The notes under the pieces are model-generated. The model saw only the letters and a program-made list of their open reading frames with translations, made no database searches and had not been told where the DNA came from. This document shows, piece by piece, positions 1 to 9,145 of a stretch of 64,000 bases of DNA. Each line of letters starts with the position of its first letter. The first letter of the stretch is position 1. The translations under genes were made by a program, and so were the position numbers. The DNA is from Pseudocitrobacter cyperus (GTDB taxonomy: Bacteria; Pseudomonadota; Gammaproteobacteria; Enterobacterales; Enterobacteriaceae), in assembly GCF_039889165.1 (NCBI RefSeq), contig NZ_JAYMYY010000006.1, positions 124,001-188,000 of the forward strand, read 5' to 3'.

Positions 1-388
1 CATCGGCATCAATCAGGAAGCTGATACGATGAATGCCGTCATAGGTTTTACCCATAAACGACTTCTCACCCCAAATACCAAACTGTTCACAGACCTGATG
101 ATCTTCATCGGACAGCAGCGTGAAGTTCAGCAGCTCTTTTTCAGCAAAGCGGGAGAGTTTTTCTGGCTTGTCGGTACTGATGCCCAGCACTTCTACGCCC
201 GCTTTTTTCAACTCATCCATATTGTCACGCAAACCGCAGGCCTGCACGGTGCAGCCCGGCGTCATGGCCTTCGGGTAGAAATAGACCAGTACACGTTGTC
301 CCTGGAAGTCGGTCAAATTTACTTGCTCGCCGTCTTGATCGGGCAAACTAAATTTCGGTGCGATGTCACCGGCTTTCAGTGGGTTCAT
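1..388 (-). CDS. bcp: Thiol peroxidase Bcp (bacterioferritin comigratory protein), 3' end cut by window edge
   Basis: Atypical 2-Cys peroxiredoxin of the BCP/PrxQ family; reduces peroxides in the cytoplasm with thioredoxin as electron donor. About 129 codons are visible, beginning MNPLKAGDIAPKFSLPDQDG. The peroxidatic motif TPGCTVQAC places the peroxidatic Cys near residue 46 and the resolving Cys near 51, the usual spacing of this class. The reading frame runs off the left edge at ...ISFLIDAD, so the last quarter (family length about 156 aa) is missing only because of the window. The start ATG shares its A with the stop codon of gcvR (TAATG), so the pair is probably translationally coupled and cotranscribed, as in other enterics. 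Confidence 0.95.
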   Translation of the reverse strand, partial: MNPLKAGDIAPKFSLPDQDGEQVNLTDFQGQRVLVYFYPKAMTPGCTVQACGLRDNMDELKKAGVEVLGISTDKPEKLSRFAEKELLNFTLLSDEDHQVCEQFGIWGEKSFMGKTYDGIHRISFLIDAD

Positions 389-960
389 TAGGCAACTCCA
401 TCTTGTTCGTCATGCTGAGAATGATTTATGACGTTTATACTGCCTTGTGCTTTCAATTCTGTACATAGGGCTTTGAACGCTTGCTCAATATTTGATGCAT
501 TTTTCGTAGCAGGGCTGTGCGCTGTTATCTGAATGAAGAGCTGCGGCAAGGTATCTTGTTCGCCTGGCTGGGTACGGGAAACCAGTTCAGCAATATTCAT
601 CTCCCAGGAATCAATCAGGGCGGTGAAGCGCTCAATGATATGCGGAGAGTCGGGCACCTCAACCTGCACCCATACGGTTGAAGGCATCGCGGGTCGCGGA
701 CGCGCAGTTGTGCGCTTCATCACGATAAGCAGATCCAGCTCTGCGCCTTTCAACGGCAGTGTCGATTCAATCAGGGTGATGGCGTTCCATGTGCCTGAAA
801 GCAGCATGATGAACGTGAACTCATCGCCGAGCATAGCCAGTCTGCTGTCCTCAATGTTGCAGCCGCAGCTACTGACGTGACGCGTAATGGTATTGACAAT
901 GCCAGGGCGATCGGCCCCCAGGGCTGTAATGACCAGATAGTGTTGTAATGTGGCTGTCAA
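388..960 (-). CDS. gcvR: Glycine cleavage system transcriptional repressor GcvR
   Basis: GcvR, 190 aa, same length as the E. coli protein. Two ACT-type regulatory domains are visible (about residues 5-80 and 90-170). The first contains the hallmark ALGADRPGIVNTITRHV ligand/dimer segment. In E. coli GcvR binds GcvA and blocks activation of gcvTHP unless glycine is present. It has no DNA-binding domain, so 'repressor' refers to an anti-activator role. It sits divergently from dapA across 155 bp and overlaps bcp by one base (TAATG). N-terminal MTATLQHYLVITALG matches the family start, which supports the chosen ATG. Confidence 0.96.
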   Translation of the reverse strand: MTATLQHYLVITALGADRPGIVNTITRHVSSCGCNIEDSRLAMLGDEFTFIMLLSGTWNAITLIESTLPLKGAELDLLIVMKRTTARPRPAMPSTVWVQVEVPDSPHIIERFTALIDSWEMNIAELVSRTQPGEQDTLPQLFIQITAHSPATKNASNIEQAFKALCTELKAQGSINVINHSQHDEQDGVA

Positions 961-1115
961 ACCGGTGCTTCCTTCAAAAAGGTGAGGTATTCCCTAGGAA
1001 AGCATAAAAAAAACCGGCATACAACATTCTGAGGGGCTTCAGTCTCTTGCTTTTATTACAGTACCAAACGTACCATTGAGACTCATGTCCGCACGTCAGC
1101 ACAGAGGATGGCCCC

Positions 1116-1994
1116 ATGTTCACGGGAAGTATTGTAGCGCTTGTCACGCCGATGGATGAGAAAGGTAATGTCGACCGTTCAAGCCTGAAAAAACTGATTG
1201 ATTACCATGTCGCCAACGGAACCTCGGCGATTGTATCTGTAGGGACGACAGGAGAATCGGCGACGCTTGGCCACGATGAGCATGGCGATGTCGTGATGAT
1301 GACCGTTGAGCTGGCCGATGGCCGTATTCCGGTTATCGCGGGTACCGGGGCGAATGCCACCGCAGAGGCCATTAGCCTGACCCAGCGTTTCAACAATACG
1401 GGCGTTGTCGGTTGCCTGACCGTCACCCCTTATTACAACCGTCCTACCCAGGAAGGGTTGTTCCAGCACTTCAAAGCGATCGCAGAACATACTGACTTGC
1501 CGCAAATTCTGTATAATGTGCCGTCTCGTACTGGTTGCGATATGCTGCCGGAGACCGTGGGTCGCCTTGCGAAAATAAAAAATATTATCGCAATCAAGGA
1601 AGCAACAGGGAACTTAAGTCGTGTTCACCAGATCAAAGAGCTGGTTTCAGACGATTTCATCCTGCTGAGCGGTGATGATGCGACCGGTCTGGACTTCATG
1701 CAGCTTGGCGGGCAGGGTGTGATTTCCGTCACTGCGAACGTTGCTGCACGTGATATGGCAGAAATGTGTAAACTGGCTGCCGCTGGCGAGTTTGCGAAAG
1801 CGCGCGTCATCAACCAACGTCTGATGCCGCTGCACAATAAATTATTTATCGAACCCAATCCTATCCCGGTTAAATGGGCATGTAAGGAGTTGGGACTTGT
1901 AGCAACCGATACGATGCGTCTGCCAATGACACCTATCACCGACCACGGTCGTGATATTGTGGCCAGTGCAATGAAGCACGCCGGTTTGCTGTAA
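1116..1994 (+). CDS. dapA: 4-hydroxy-tetrahydrodipicolinate synthase DapA
   Basis: Condenses pyruvate with aspartate semialdehyde, the first committed step to meso-diaminopimelate and lysine. 292 aa, identical in length to E. coli DapA. TIM-barrel Schiff-base aldolase signatures are present: GTTGESATLGHDEH near residue 43, the YNVPSRTG segment with the catalytic Tyr (about 133), and IAIKEATGNLSR with the Schiff-base Lys (about 161). Start ATG follows an AGAGGATGG ribosome-binding site. bamC begins 16 bp after its stop with no terminator between, so the two are likely one transcript, as known in E. coli (dapA-bamC). Confidence 0.98.
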   Translation: MFTGSIVALVTPMDEKGNVDRSSLKKLIDYHVANGTSAIVSVGTTGESATLGHDEHGDVVMMTVELADGRIPVIAGTGANATAEAISLTQRFNNTGVVGCLTVTPYYNRPTQEGLFQHFKAIAEHTDLPQILYNVPSRTGCDMLPETVGRLAKIKNIIAIKEATGNLSRVHQIKELVSDDFILLSGDDATGLDFMQLGGQGVISVTANVAARDMAEMCKLAAAGEFAKARVINQRLMPLHNKLFIEPNPIPVKWACKELGLVATDTMRLPMTPITDHGRDIVASAMKHAGLL

Positions 1995-2010
1995 AGTTTA
2001 GGGAGATTTG

Positions 2011-3045
2011 ATGGCTTACTCAGTACAGAAGTCGCGCCTGGCAAAGGTTGCGGGTGTTTCACTTGTCCTGCTGCTCGCGGCGTGTAGTTCCGACTCGCGT
2101 TACAAGCGCCAGGTGAGCGGCGATGAATCCTATCTGGATGCCGCGCCGTTAAGTGAACTTCACGCACCGGCTGGCATGATCCTGCCGGTTGAACGCGGTG
2201 ATTATAATATTCCGGTTGCCAACGGTAGCGGCGCAGTAGGTAAAGCCCTGGACATTCGTCCGCCGGCACAGCCTCTGGCGCTGGTTTCTGGTGCGCGCAC
2301 GCAGTTCACTGGCGATACGGCCACGTTGCTGGTTGAAAGTGGCCGTAGCGGCAACCTGTGGCCGCAGGTAGTGAGCATCCTTCAGGGTAAAAACTACACC
2401 ATCGACAAGCGTGACGATGCTACCCAGACCTTAACCACCGACTGGGTCGAGTGGAATCGCCTCGATGAAGACCAGCAGTATCGTGGTCGTTATCAAGTCT
2501 CCGTGAAACCGCAGGGCTATCAGCAGGCTGTCGTGGTCAAACTGGTGAACCTGGAGCAGGCGGGTAAACCGGTTGCTGATACCGCGTCGCTGCAGCGCTA
2601 TAGCGCTGAGATGCTGAATGTTATCTCTGCGGGTCTCGATCAAAAAGCCACCGCGGCGCAGAATGCATCGCAAAGCTCCGCCGGCGCAACCTTCGACGTG
2701 CAGAGCGCGGCGGATGACACCGGCCTGCCAATGCTGGTGGTGCGTGGCCCATTCAACCAGGTATGGCAACGTCTGCCGGGCGTACTGGAAAAAGTGGGCA
2801 TGAAAGTGACCGACAGCACCCGTTCTCAGGGCAGCATGAATGTGACTTACAAGCCGCTGTCTGACAGCGACTGGCAGGCGCTGGGCGCAAGCGATCCGGG
2901 CCTCGCATCGGGCGATTACAAACTGCAGATAGGCGACCTCGATAACCGCAGTAGTCTGCAATTCATTGACCCGAAAGGTCATACGCTGACCCAGTCGCAG
3001 AACGATGCGCTGGTGGCTGTCTTCCAGGCAGCATTCAGCAAGTAA
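2011..3045 (+). CDS. bamC: Outer membrane protein assembly lipoprotein BamC (NlpB)
   Basis: Lipoprotein subunit of the BAM complex that inserts beta-barrels into the outer membrane. 344 aa, family length. I start at ATG 2011 rather than the upstream in-frame TTG (2008) because GGGAG lies at proper distance and the protein then begins MAYSVQKSRLAKVAG, as in E. coli. The signal peptide ends in a lipobox (LLLAAC, lipidated Cys near 25). The unstructured N-terminal segment that contacts BamD follows (about 26-100), then two helix-grip domains. It lies downstream of dapA and is closed by a strong terminator. Confidence 0.97.
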   Translation: MAYSVQKSRLAKVAGVSLVLLLAACSSDSRYKRQVSGDESYLDAAPLSELHAPAGMILPVERGDYNIPVANGSGAVGKALDIRPPAQPLALVSGARTQFTGDTATLLVESGRSGNLWPQVVSILQGKNYTIDKRDDATQTLTTDWVEWNRLDEDQQYRGRYQVSVKPQGYQQAVVVKLVNLEQAGKPVADTASLQRYSAEMLNVISAGLDQKATAAQNASQSSAGATFDVQSAADDTGLPMLVVRGPFNQVWQRLPGVLEKVGMKVTDSTRSQGSMNVTYKPLSDSDWQALGASDPGLASGDYKLQIGDLDNRSSLQFIDPKGHTLTQSQNDALVAVFQAAFSK

Positions 3046-3051
3046 TATTCA

Positions 3052-3077
3052 GGGCTGGAGCAATCCAGCCCTTTTTT
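3052..3077 (+). terminator. Rho-independent terminator after bamC
   Basis: Perfect 8-bp stem GGGCTGGA / TCCAGCCC with a GCAA tetraloop, followed directly by six T. It ends the dapA-bamC transcript just before the purC promoter. Confidence 0.93.
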
Positions 3078-3081
3078 CTGA

Positions 3082-3103
3082 TATGATACGCAAACGTGTG
3101 CGT
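3082..3103 (+). promoter_or_regulatory. purC -10 element and PurR operator
   Basis: ACGCAAACGTGTGCGT (3088-3103) is a near-perfect copy of the PurR operator consensus ACGCAAACGTTTGCGT. It abuts a TATGAT -10 hexamer (3082-3087). Binding of PurR-hypoxanthine/guanine here would block the start of transcription, the mechanism known for the pur regulon. Confidence 0.9.
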
Positions 3104-3153
3104 CAGCGGAAAAGCGGCAAGTTTACAGTTAAATCTCACCAGGAGTAATTAAG

Positions 3154-3867
3154 ATGCAAAAGCAAGCTGAGTTGTATCGTGGTAAAGCGAAAACCGTCTA
3201 CAGTACGGAAAACCCGGATCTGTTGGTGCTCGAGTTCCGTAACGATACGTCAGCAGGGGACGGTGCTCGCATTGAGCAGTTTGACCGTAAAGGGATGGTG
3301 AACAACAAGTTCAATCACTTCATTATGAGCAAACTGGAAGAAGCCGGTATCCCGACCCAGATGGAACGTCTGCTCTCTGACACCGAATGTCTGGTGAAAA
3401 AACTGGATATGGTGCCGGTAGAGTGCGTGGTGCGTAACCGTGCGGCGGGCTCGCTGGTGAAGCGCTTAGGCATTGAAGAAGGTATCGAGCTGAACCCACC
3501 GCTGTTCGATCTGTTCCTGAAAAACGATGCGATGCATGACCCGATGGTCAACGAATCCTACTGCGAAACCTTCGGTTGGGTGAGCAAAGAAAACCTCGCG
3601 CGGATGCAAGAACTGACCTTCAAAGCAAACGATGTCCTGAAAAAATTGTTTGATGACGCTGGCCTTATCCTCGTCGATTTCAAGCTGGAATTTGGTCTGT
3701 TCAAAGGTGAAGTCGTGCTGGGTGATGAATTTTCCCCGGATGGCAGCCGTCTGTGGGATAAACAAACCATGGATAAAATGGATAAAGACCGTTTCCGCCA
3801 GAGCCTCGGCGGCCTGATTGAAGCTTACGAAGAAGTGGCGCACCGTCTGGGTGTTAAACTGGACTGA
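3154..3867 (+). CDS. purC: SAICAR synthetase PurC
   Basis: Phosphoribosylaminoimidazole-succinocarboxamide synthase: ATP-dependent ligation of aspartate to CAIR in de novo purine synthesis. 237 aa, same as E. coli. Begins MQKQAELYRGKAKTVY, which forms the ATP-binding GKAKTVY strand. The conserved family segments PVECVVRNRAAGSLVKR (about residue 88) and LVDFKLEFG (about 172) are intact. AGGAG lies 8 bases before the ATG. It has its own PurR-controlled promoter and is monocistronic. Confidence 0.98.
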   Translation: MQKQAELYRGKAKTVYSTENPDLLVLEFRNDTSAGDGARIEQFDRKGMVNNKFNHFIMSKLEEAGIPTQMERLLSDTECLVKKLDMVPVECVVRNRAAGSLVKRLGIEEGIELNPPLFDLFLKNDAMHDPMVNESYCETFGWVSKENLARMQELTFKANDVLKKLFDDAGLILVDFKLEFGLFKGEVVLGDEFSPDGSRLWDKQTMDKMDKDRFRQSLGGLIEAYEEVAHRLGVKLD

Positions 3868-3889
3868 TTCCCGTCATGGCTTTGTATCA

Positions 3890-3911
3890 CAGAGGGTGCC
3901 AGCACCCTCTG
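3890..3911 (+). terminator. Hairpin after purC
   Basis: Perfect 10-bp stem CAGAGGGTGC / GCACCCTCTG with a 2-base loop, 23 bp after the purC stop. There is no T tract after it, so it may stabilise the 3' end or act with a factor rather than terminate intrinsically. Confidence 0.55.
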
Positions 3912-3996
3912 AACTTCCCCGTTATTTCCTGTGGTAATCCTCGCCTGAACCGCCTACGATCATAACTATTATTAATATGATAAGTTCGAGGTAGTT

Positions 3997-4866
3997 ATGC
4001 GTTGGCAAGGTCGTCGCGAAAGCGACAATGTTGAAGACAGACGAAATGATTCCGGTTCGCCGATTTCAGGCGGCGGGCGAAACATTCGTATTCCCAGCGG
4101 TAAAGGCGGCATCATTCTGCTGATTGTCGTGGTTGTCGCAGGCTATTACGGCGTCGATCTCACCGGCTTTCTGACCGGGGAACCGGTATCGCAGCAATCC
4201 TCCCAACAACGGAGCGTTAGCCCTCAGGATAACGAAGCCGCCAAATTCACCTCGGTAATACTTGCGACCACGGAAGACACCTGGACGCAGCAGTTTGAAA
4301 AAATGGGTAAAACCTATCAGGCGCCAAAACTGGTGATGTATCGCGGCGCGACGCGCACCGGCTGTGGCACAGGTCAGTCGGTGATGGGGCCGTTCTATTG
4401 CCCGGCGGACACCACCGTGTATATCGATCTCTCTTTCTACGATGATATGAAAGAGAAACTGGGGGCGGATGGCGACTTTGCTCAGGGCTATGTGATTGCT
4501 CATGAAGTTGGGCACCATGTGCAAAAACTGCTGGGTATTGAGCCAAAAGTTCGCCAGATGCAGCAGAATGCCTCTGAATCACAAGTGAACCAGCTTTCAG
4601 TGCGTATGGAACTGCAGGCCGACTGTTTTGCAGGCGTCTGGGGCCATGCGATGCAGCAGCAGGGCGTGCTTGAAGCAGGCGACCTGGAAGAGGCGCTGAA
4701 CGCCGCGGAAGCCATTGGCGACGATCGCCTTCAGCAGCAGAGTCAGGGACGCGTGGCGCCGGATAGCTTCACTCACGGTACATCACAGCAGCGTTACACC
4801 TGGCTGAAACGTGGCCTGGATAGCGGTGACCCGGCACAGTGCAATACCTTCGGCAAAACGCTGTAA
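3997..4866 (+). CDS. ypfJ: YpfJ-family neutral zinc metallopeptidase-like protein
   Basis: 289 aa, member of the putative neutral zinc metallopeptidase family (Zn_peptidase). Short cytoplasmic N-terminus (about 1-35), one hydrophobic segment (about 36-56, GGIILLIVVVVAGYYGV), then an S/Q-rich linker and a periplasmic domain. That domain carries an intact zincin motif HEVGH (VIAHEVGHHVQ, about residue 170) and a downstream ELQADCFAG segment whose Glu/Asp could be the third ligand region. The substrate is unknown even in E. coli. It lies 130 bp after purC and only 16 bp before tmcA, so it is probably cotranscribed with tmcA. Confidence 0.92.
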   Translation: MRWQGRRESDNVEDRRNDSGSPISGGGRNIRIPSGKGGIILLIVVVVAGYYGVDLTGFLTGEPVSQQSSQQRSVSPQDNEAAKFTSVILATTEDTWTQQFEKMGKTYQAPKLVMYRGATRTGCGTGQSVMGPFYCPADTTVYIDLSFYDDMKEKLGADGDFAQGYVIAHEVGHHVQKLLGIEPKVRQMQQNASESQVNQLSVRMELQADCFAGVWGHAMQQQGVLEAGDLEEALNAAEAIGDDRLQQQSQGRVAPDSFTHGTSQQRYTWLKRGLDSGDPAQCNTFGKTL

Positions 4867-4882
4867 GTAATGAATCGCAATC

Positions 4883-6883
4883 ATGGATGAACTTTTAAGC
4901 CTTGTGCCGCGCATGGCGCAGGAAGGTGTACGCCGCTTGTTGGTTATCAGCGGCGAGTCACACTGGGCACAGCAGCAGGCGCAAGCCTTTCGTGACGACG
5001 CTCAGGCCGATGTATTGTGGGTGGGGCCTGAAGTGCAAGCGGAGCCGTACTGCGCGCCAGCAAAGCTGGTGACGCTGCTGGGGCGTGAGTTTCAGCACGC
5101 TATCTTTGATGCCCGCCAGGGTTTCGACGTTTCAGCCTTTGCCGCACTTGCCGGCACGTTGCGCGCCGGAAGCTGGCTGTTGCTGCTGGTGCCTGAATGG
5201 GCGCGATGGCCTCATCAGCCGGATACCGATTCCCTGCGCTGGAGCGACTCGCCAGAAGCGATTGCCACGCCGCGCTTTGTGCACCATTTTTGCAAAGTGT
5301 TGCGCGAAAGCCCTGAAGCACTGCTGTGGCGGCAGGGGGATGCCTTCCCGGACGTTAATTTACCCTCGCGCCCACGCTGGCTACGCGCCAGCGGTGAGCC
5401 GGATGCGGAACAAGCGGCGATCCTCAACGCGCTGGCGGATCATCCTGCGGGCGTTACCGCCATTACCGCCGAGCGTGGGCGTGGCAAATCGGCTCTGGCG
5501 GGGATGCACATCCGCAGCCTGAAGGGGCGAGCCATCGTCACCGCGCCAACGCGGGCATCTGCTGACGTCATTGCTGCTTTTGCCGGCGAGCGTTTTCACT
5601 TTATGGCGCCGGACGCCCTGCTGGCTTCTACTGAAACCGCAGACTGGCTGGTGGTGGATGAAGCCGCCGCCATTCCCGCGCCATTGCTGGAACAACTAGC
5701 CTCACGCTTCCCACATCTTTTGCTGGCCACCACCGTTCAGGGCTATGAAGGCACGGGACGGGGATTCCTGCTGAAATTCTGCGCACATTTCCCCGCGTTA
5801 CAGCAATTTACGCTCAACACGCCCGTCCGGTGGGCACAGGGCTGCCCGCTGGAAGCGGTGGTGAATGATCTGCTGATTTTCGCTGACGATAGCTTTAGCG
5901 TTTCCCCATCCGGCCCGTTAAGTTTCAGGGCGATAGAACAGGCGCAATGGCTGTCGGAGCCTAAGCTCCCCACGGCGATGTACCAGCTACTTTCCGGCGC
6001 CCACTACCGCACATCGCCGCTCGATTTACGGCGGATGATGGATGCGCCGGGTCAACACTTTCTTGCCGCTGAAAGCCCCAACGGCCTTGCCGGAGCGCTC
6101 TGGCTGGTGGATGAAGGTGGGCTTTGTGCTGAATTAAGTCAGGCTGTGTGGGCGGGTTTTCGCCGACCGCGCGGCAACCTGGTGGCGCAGTCGCTCGCAG
6201 CACATGGCGGCAGCCCGCTGGCGGCGACGCTGAAGGGGCGGCGTATCAGCCGCGTTGCGGTGCACCCTTTGCGCCAGCGTGAGGGCATCGGTTCCGCGCT
6301 GATTGCCCGCGCCTGTGAGTCCGCGACAGGTTGTGATTACCTCTCCGTCAGCTTCGGTTATACGAAAGAACTCTGGCATTTCTGGCAGCGCTGTGGCTTC
6401 ACGCTGGTGCGTATTGGCACCCAGCGTGAATCCAGCAGTGGATGTTATGCGGCGATGGCGCTTTTTCCTCTCACCGGGGCGGGAAGAGTACTGACGCAGC
6501 ATGAACACCTGCGTTTATGCCGTGAGTGGCGCTGGCTGAGTGGCTGGGTTGATGAGAAATTGAGTCTGCCGCAGGCTCCGCTGACTATGCTTAATGATGA
6601 AGCGTGGTGGGATCTGGCGGGCTTTGCTTTCGCTCATCGTCCGCTGTTGGCTACGCTGGGTAATCTGCATCTGCTGGTTGCTCAAAGTCCTTTACCGATG
6701 GTGGCGCTACGCCGCAGGCTGGCAGGCGAAGGGGAAGCTGAACTCTGCGCCGCACTGGGCCTTCATGGACGTAAAGCGCTGCTTGCCCGGTTACGGGATG
6801 AAGTGGCTCTGGCGATGGCTGGGCTGGACTGTCAGCGCACGGAACGGCTGCGTATGCAGTTAAAGCAGGTGCAATTTTTTTAA
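4883..6883 (+). CDS. tmcA: tRNA(Met) cytidine acetyltransferase TmcA
   Basis: Makes N4-acetylcytidine at the wobble base of elongator tRNA-Met, using acetyl-CoA and ATP/GTP. 666 aa (E. coli 671). Order: DUF1726-like N-terminus; RecD/helicase-like module with Walker A AERGRGKSALAG (about 196-207) and Walker B WLVVDEAAAIP (about 255); GNAT acetyltransferase module (about 400-530, GRRISRVAVHPLRQREGIGS); C-terminal tRNA-binding region. The N-terminal 190 residues and the tail diverge from E. coli, whereas the RecD and GNAT cores are nearly unchanged. The Shine-Dalgarno sequence is weak, which fits coupling to ypfJ upstream. Confidence 0.95.
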   Translation: MDELLSLVPRMAQEGVRRLLVISGESHWAQQQAQAFRDDAQADVLWVGPEVQAEPYCAPAKLVTLLGREFQHAIFDARQGFDVSAFAALAGTLRAGSWLLLLVPEWARWPHQPDTDSLRWSDSPEAIATPRFVHHFCKVLRESPEALLWRQGDAFPDVNLPSRPRWLRASGEPDAEQAAILNALADHPAGVTAITAERGRGKSALAGMHIRSLKGRAIVTAPTRASADVIAAFAGERFHFMAPDALLASTETADWLVVDEAAAIPAPLLEQLASRFPHLLLATTVQGYEGTGRGFLLKFCAHFPALQQFTLNTPVRWAQGCPLEAVVNDLLIFADDSFSVSPSGPLSFRAIEQAQWLSEPKLPTAMYQLLSGAHYRTSPLDLRRMMDAPGQHFLAAESPNGLAGALWLVDEGGLCAELSQAVWAGFRRPRGNLVAQSLAAHGGSPLAATLKGRRISRVAVHPLRQREGIGSALIARACESATGCDYLSVSFGYTKELWHFWQRCGFTLVRIGTQRESSSGCYAAMALFPLTGAGRVLTQHEHLRLCREWRWLSGWVDEKLSLPQAPLTMLNDEAWWDLAGFAFAHRPLLATLGNLHLLVAQSPLPMVALRRRLAGEGEAELCAALGLHGRKALLARLRDEVALAMAGLDCQRTERLRMQLKQVQFF

Positions 6884-6957
6884 CTATCTCATTCAGTTAA
6901 ATGGCATGGTCATTCTTTGTGGCCAGCGTAAACTGACCCGCAACAAAGGAGATAGCC

Positions 6958-7656
6958 ATGAAACACGATCATTTTGTCGTTCAAAGCCCCGCTCAACCCG
7001 CGCAACAGTTACTGCTGTTGTTTCATGGCGTGGGTGATAACCCGGTGGCAATGGGGCAAATTGGCAGTTGGTTCGCACCGCTGTTTCCTGATGCGCTGAT
7101 TGTCAGCATTGGTGGCGCAGAGCCTTGTGGCCCGGCTCCGGCGCGTCAGTGGTTCTCCGTGCAGGGCGTGACCGAAGAGAACCGCCAGGCGCGCGTGGAT
7201 GCCATTATGCCGACCTTTATCGAAACGGTTCGCTACTGGCAAAAGCAGAGCGGCGTTGGCCCGCTGGCAACCGCATTAATTGGTTTCTCGCAAGGCGCGA
7301 TTATGTCGCTTGAGAGCGTCAAAGCGGAACCCAATCTGGCGTCCCGCGTGATTGCCTTTAATGGCCGCTATGCGACGCTGCCTGAAACCGCATCGACCTC
7401 CACGACGGTGCATTTGATTCACGGCGGTGAAGATCGGGTTATTGACCTTGCGCATGCTGTTGCGGGTCAGGAAGCCTTATTGGCAGCAGGCGGAGATGTA
7501 ACGCTGGATATCGTAGACGATCTGGGGCACGCGATTGACGAACACAGTATGCAGTTTGCGCTCGATCATCTGCGCTACACCATTCCGAAACATTACTTCG
7601 ATGAAGCGTTAAGCGGCAGTACGCCGAAAAATGATGATTTGATTGAGATGTTATAA
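6958..7656 (+). CDS. ypfH: Esterase YpfH (alpha/beta hydrolase, phospholipase/carboxylesterase family)
   Basis: 232 aa, as in E. coli, where the protein has carboxylesterase activity on short acyl esters. The nucleophile elbow is GFSQG (IGFSQGAIMSL, about residue 108). An oxyanion-hole-type HGVGDN lies near residue 22, the acid is likely in HGGEDRVID (about 155), and the His is in DDLGHAID (about 187). RBS AAAGGAG precedes the ATG. It is separated from tmcA by 74 bp and ends at a bidirectional terminator shared with ypfN. Confidence 0.93.
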   Translation: MKHDHFVVQSPAQPAQQLLLLFHGVGDNPVAMGQIGSWFAPLFPDALIVSIGGAEPCGPAPARQWFSVQGVTEENRQARVDAIMPTFIETVRYWQKQSGVGPLATALIGFSQGAIMSLESVKAEPNLASRVIAFNGRYATLPETASTSTTVHLIHGGEDRVIDLAHAVAGQEALLAAGGDVTLDIVDDLGHAIDEHSMQFALDHLRYTIPKHYFDEALSGSTPKNDDLIEML

Positions 7657-7663
7657 AAAAACA

Positions 7664-7688
7664 GGGCCGGATTTCCGGCCCATTTTTT
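7664..7688. terminator. Bidirectional terminator between ypfH and ypfN
   Basis: 7-bp GC stem GGGCCGG / CCGGCCC with ATTT loop, T tract on the plus side and an A tract (7654-7660) that gives U's on the minus transcript. It serves the convergent ypfH and ypfN; the ypfN stop lies at its edge. Confidence 0.88.
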
Positions 7689-7890
7689 ACGGCTTTTTCG
7701 ACTGATCGTGTTTCGGCCAATCGTCTTCGTCATCCCATTTCGCATTGTTATCACGGTGCGGAGGGAGTTCCGGCTTATTGGCGAGAAATTTTTTATGATC
7801 GACGCGATTGAGATCTTTAATCACGTTGATCATCACGCCAACCAGAAAAATCAGTACCAGAATCCACCAGTATTTTGCCAGCCAGTCCAT
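7687..7890 (-). CDS. ypfN: Small membrane protein YpfN (UPF0370)
   Basis: 67 aa. One N-terminal transmembrane helix (about 5-24, YWWILVLIFLVGVMINVIK), then a charged, Asp/Lys/Pro-rich cytoplasmic or periplasmic tail (NAKWDDEDDWPK). The function is unknown. It lies 23 bp downstream of dapE on the same strand and the pairing is conserved in enterics, so it probably belongs to the dapE transcript. Confidence 0.92.
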   Translation of the reverse strand: MDWLAKYWWILVLIFLVGVMINVIKDLNRVDHKKFLANKPELPPHRDNNAKWDDEDDWPKHDQSKKP

Positions 7891-7913
7891 GCGCGTTACC
7901 TCTTAATGTGTTG

Positions 7914-9041
7914 TCAGGCGACAAGCTGTTCCATAATGCGCTGGTACATTCGCGCCAGCAGTTGCAAATCGGCGGCGTTCACACATTCATTAATTTTATG
8001 AATTGTGGCATTCACGGGCCCCAGTTCCACCACCTGTGCACCCATCCTGGCGATAAATCGACCATCCGATGTGCCGCCCGTCGTCAACAGTTGCGGTTTA
8101 ATTTCATTATAGTGCGCAATGGCGTTGACCACCGCGTCAACCAGTTTACCGCTTTCTGTCAGAAACGGCTGCCCGGAAATCCACCATTCGACGCTGTAGC
8201 GAAGCTGATGTTTCTCCAGCAACGCAATAACGTGCGCTTTGATCATCTCATCAGTGAGTTCGGTGCTGAAACGGAAGTTAAACTGCACGAACAGATCGCC
8301 CGGGATCACGTTGTTGCTGCCGGTGCCCGCCTGAATGTTAGCGATCTGCATACTGGTAGGCGGGAAAAACTCGTTGCCCTGATCCCACTCGATCGCCACC
8401 AGTTCATTAAGCCATGGTGCGGCGCGGTGAACCGGGTTATCTGCCAGATGCGGATAGGCCACATGACCCTGGACGCCGTGAATGGTCAGGTTGCAGGTCA
8501 TTGAACCGCGACGGCCATTTTTCACCACATCGCCAACCACCTCGGTGCTGGACGGCTCGCCCACCAGGCAGTAATCCAGACGCTCATTGCGCGCCATCAG
8601 GGCTTCAACGACTTTCACCGTGCCATTTTTGGCGCTGGCTTCTTCATCGGAGGTGATAAGAAAGGCCAGACGCCCCTGATGATTCGGGTTCTGCGCGACA
8701 AAACGTTCGGCGGCAACCACCATGGCAGCCAGTGAACCTTTCATATCTGCCGCACCGCGGCCAAACAGCATGCCGTCGCGGATGGTCGGTTCGAAGGGCG
8801 GGTTGATCCAGCGATCGGCATCGCCGGATGGTACGACATCCGTATGGCCCGCAAAGGCAAGCGTTTCTCCCTGACCGCGCCATGCCCAGAAATTCTGGGT
8901 ATCGCCAAAATCCATATGCTCGATGGTAAAGCCCGCTGCGCGCAGGCGTTCAATCATAAGCGCCTGGCAGCCCGCATCATCTGGGCTAAGGGAAGGGCGG
9001 CGAATAAGCTGCTGAGCCAGCTCAATGACCGGGCAAGACAT
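7914..9041 (-). CDS. dapE: Succinyl-diaminopimelate desuccinylase DapE
   Basis: Di-zinc hydrolase of the M20 family; releases succinate from N-succinyl-LL-DAP in lysine/peptidoglycan precursor synthesis. 375 aa, family length. Metal ligands and catalytic residues are visible in AGHTDVVPSG (His about 66), GRGAADMKG (Asp about 99), SDEEASA (Glu-Glu about 134) and the C-terminal NATIHKINE (His about 349). It pairs functionally with dapA at the other end of the cluster. yffB lies 105 bp upstream and ypfN downstream on the same strand. Confidence 0.98.
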   Translation of the reverse strand: MSCPVIELAQQLIRRPSLSPDDAGCQALMIERLRAAGFTIEHMDFGDTQNFWAWRGQGETLAFAGHTDVVPSGDADRWINPPFEPTIRDGMLFGRGAADMKGSLAAMVVAAERFVAQNPNHQGRLAFLITSDEEASAKNGTVKVVEALMARNERLDYCLVGEPSSTEVVGDVVKNGRRGSMTCNLTIHGVQGHVAYPHLADNPVHRAAPWLNELVAIEWDQGNEFFPPTSMQIANIQAGTGSNNVIPGDLFVQFNFRFSTELTDEMIKAHVIALLEKHQLRYSVEWWISGQPFLTESGKLVDAVVNAIAHYNEIKPQLLTTGGTSDGRFIARMGAQVVELGPVNATIHKINECVNAADLQLLARMYQRIMEQLVA

Positions 9042-9145
9042 AGACTACACCTCATTAATTAACTGCTGATGTTTGCGTGTTTTCTTAACCGGTGCAGAGT
9101 CAGTTTGCGTGCTCCGCACCGTGTGTGCTGTTACTGGCAGGTGGA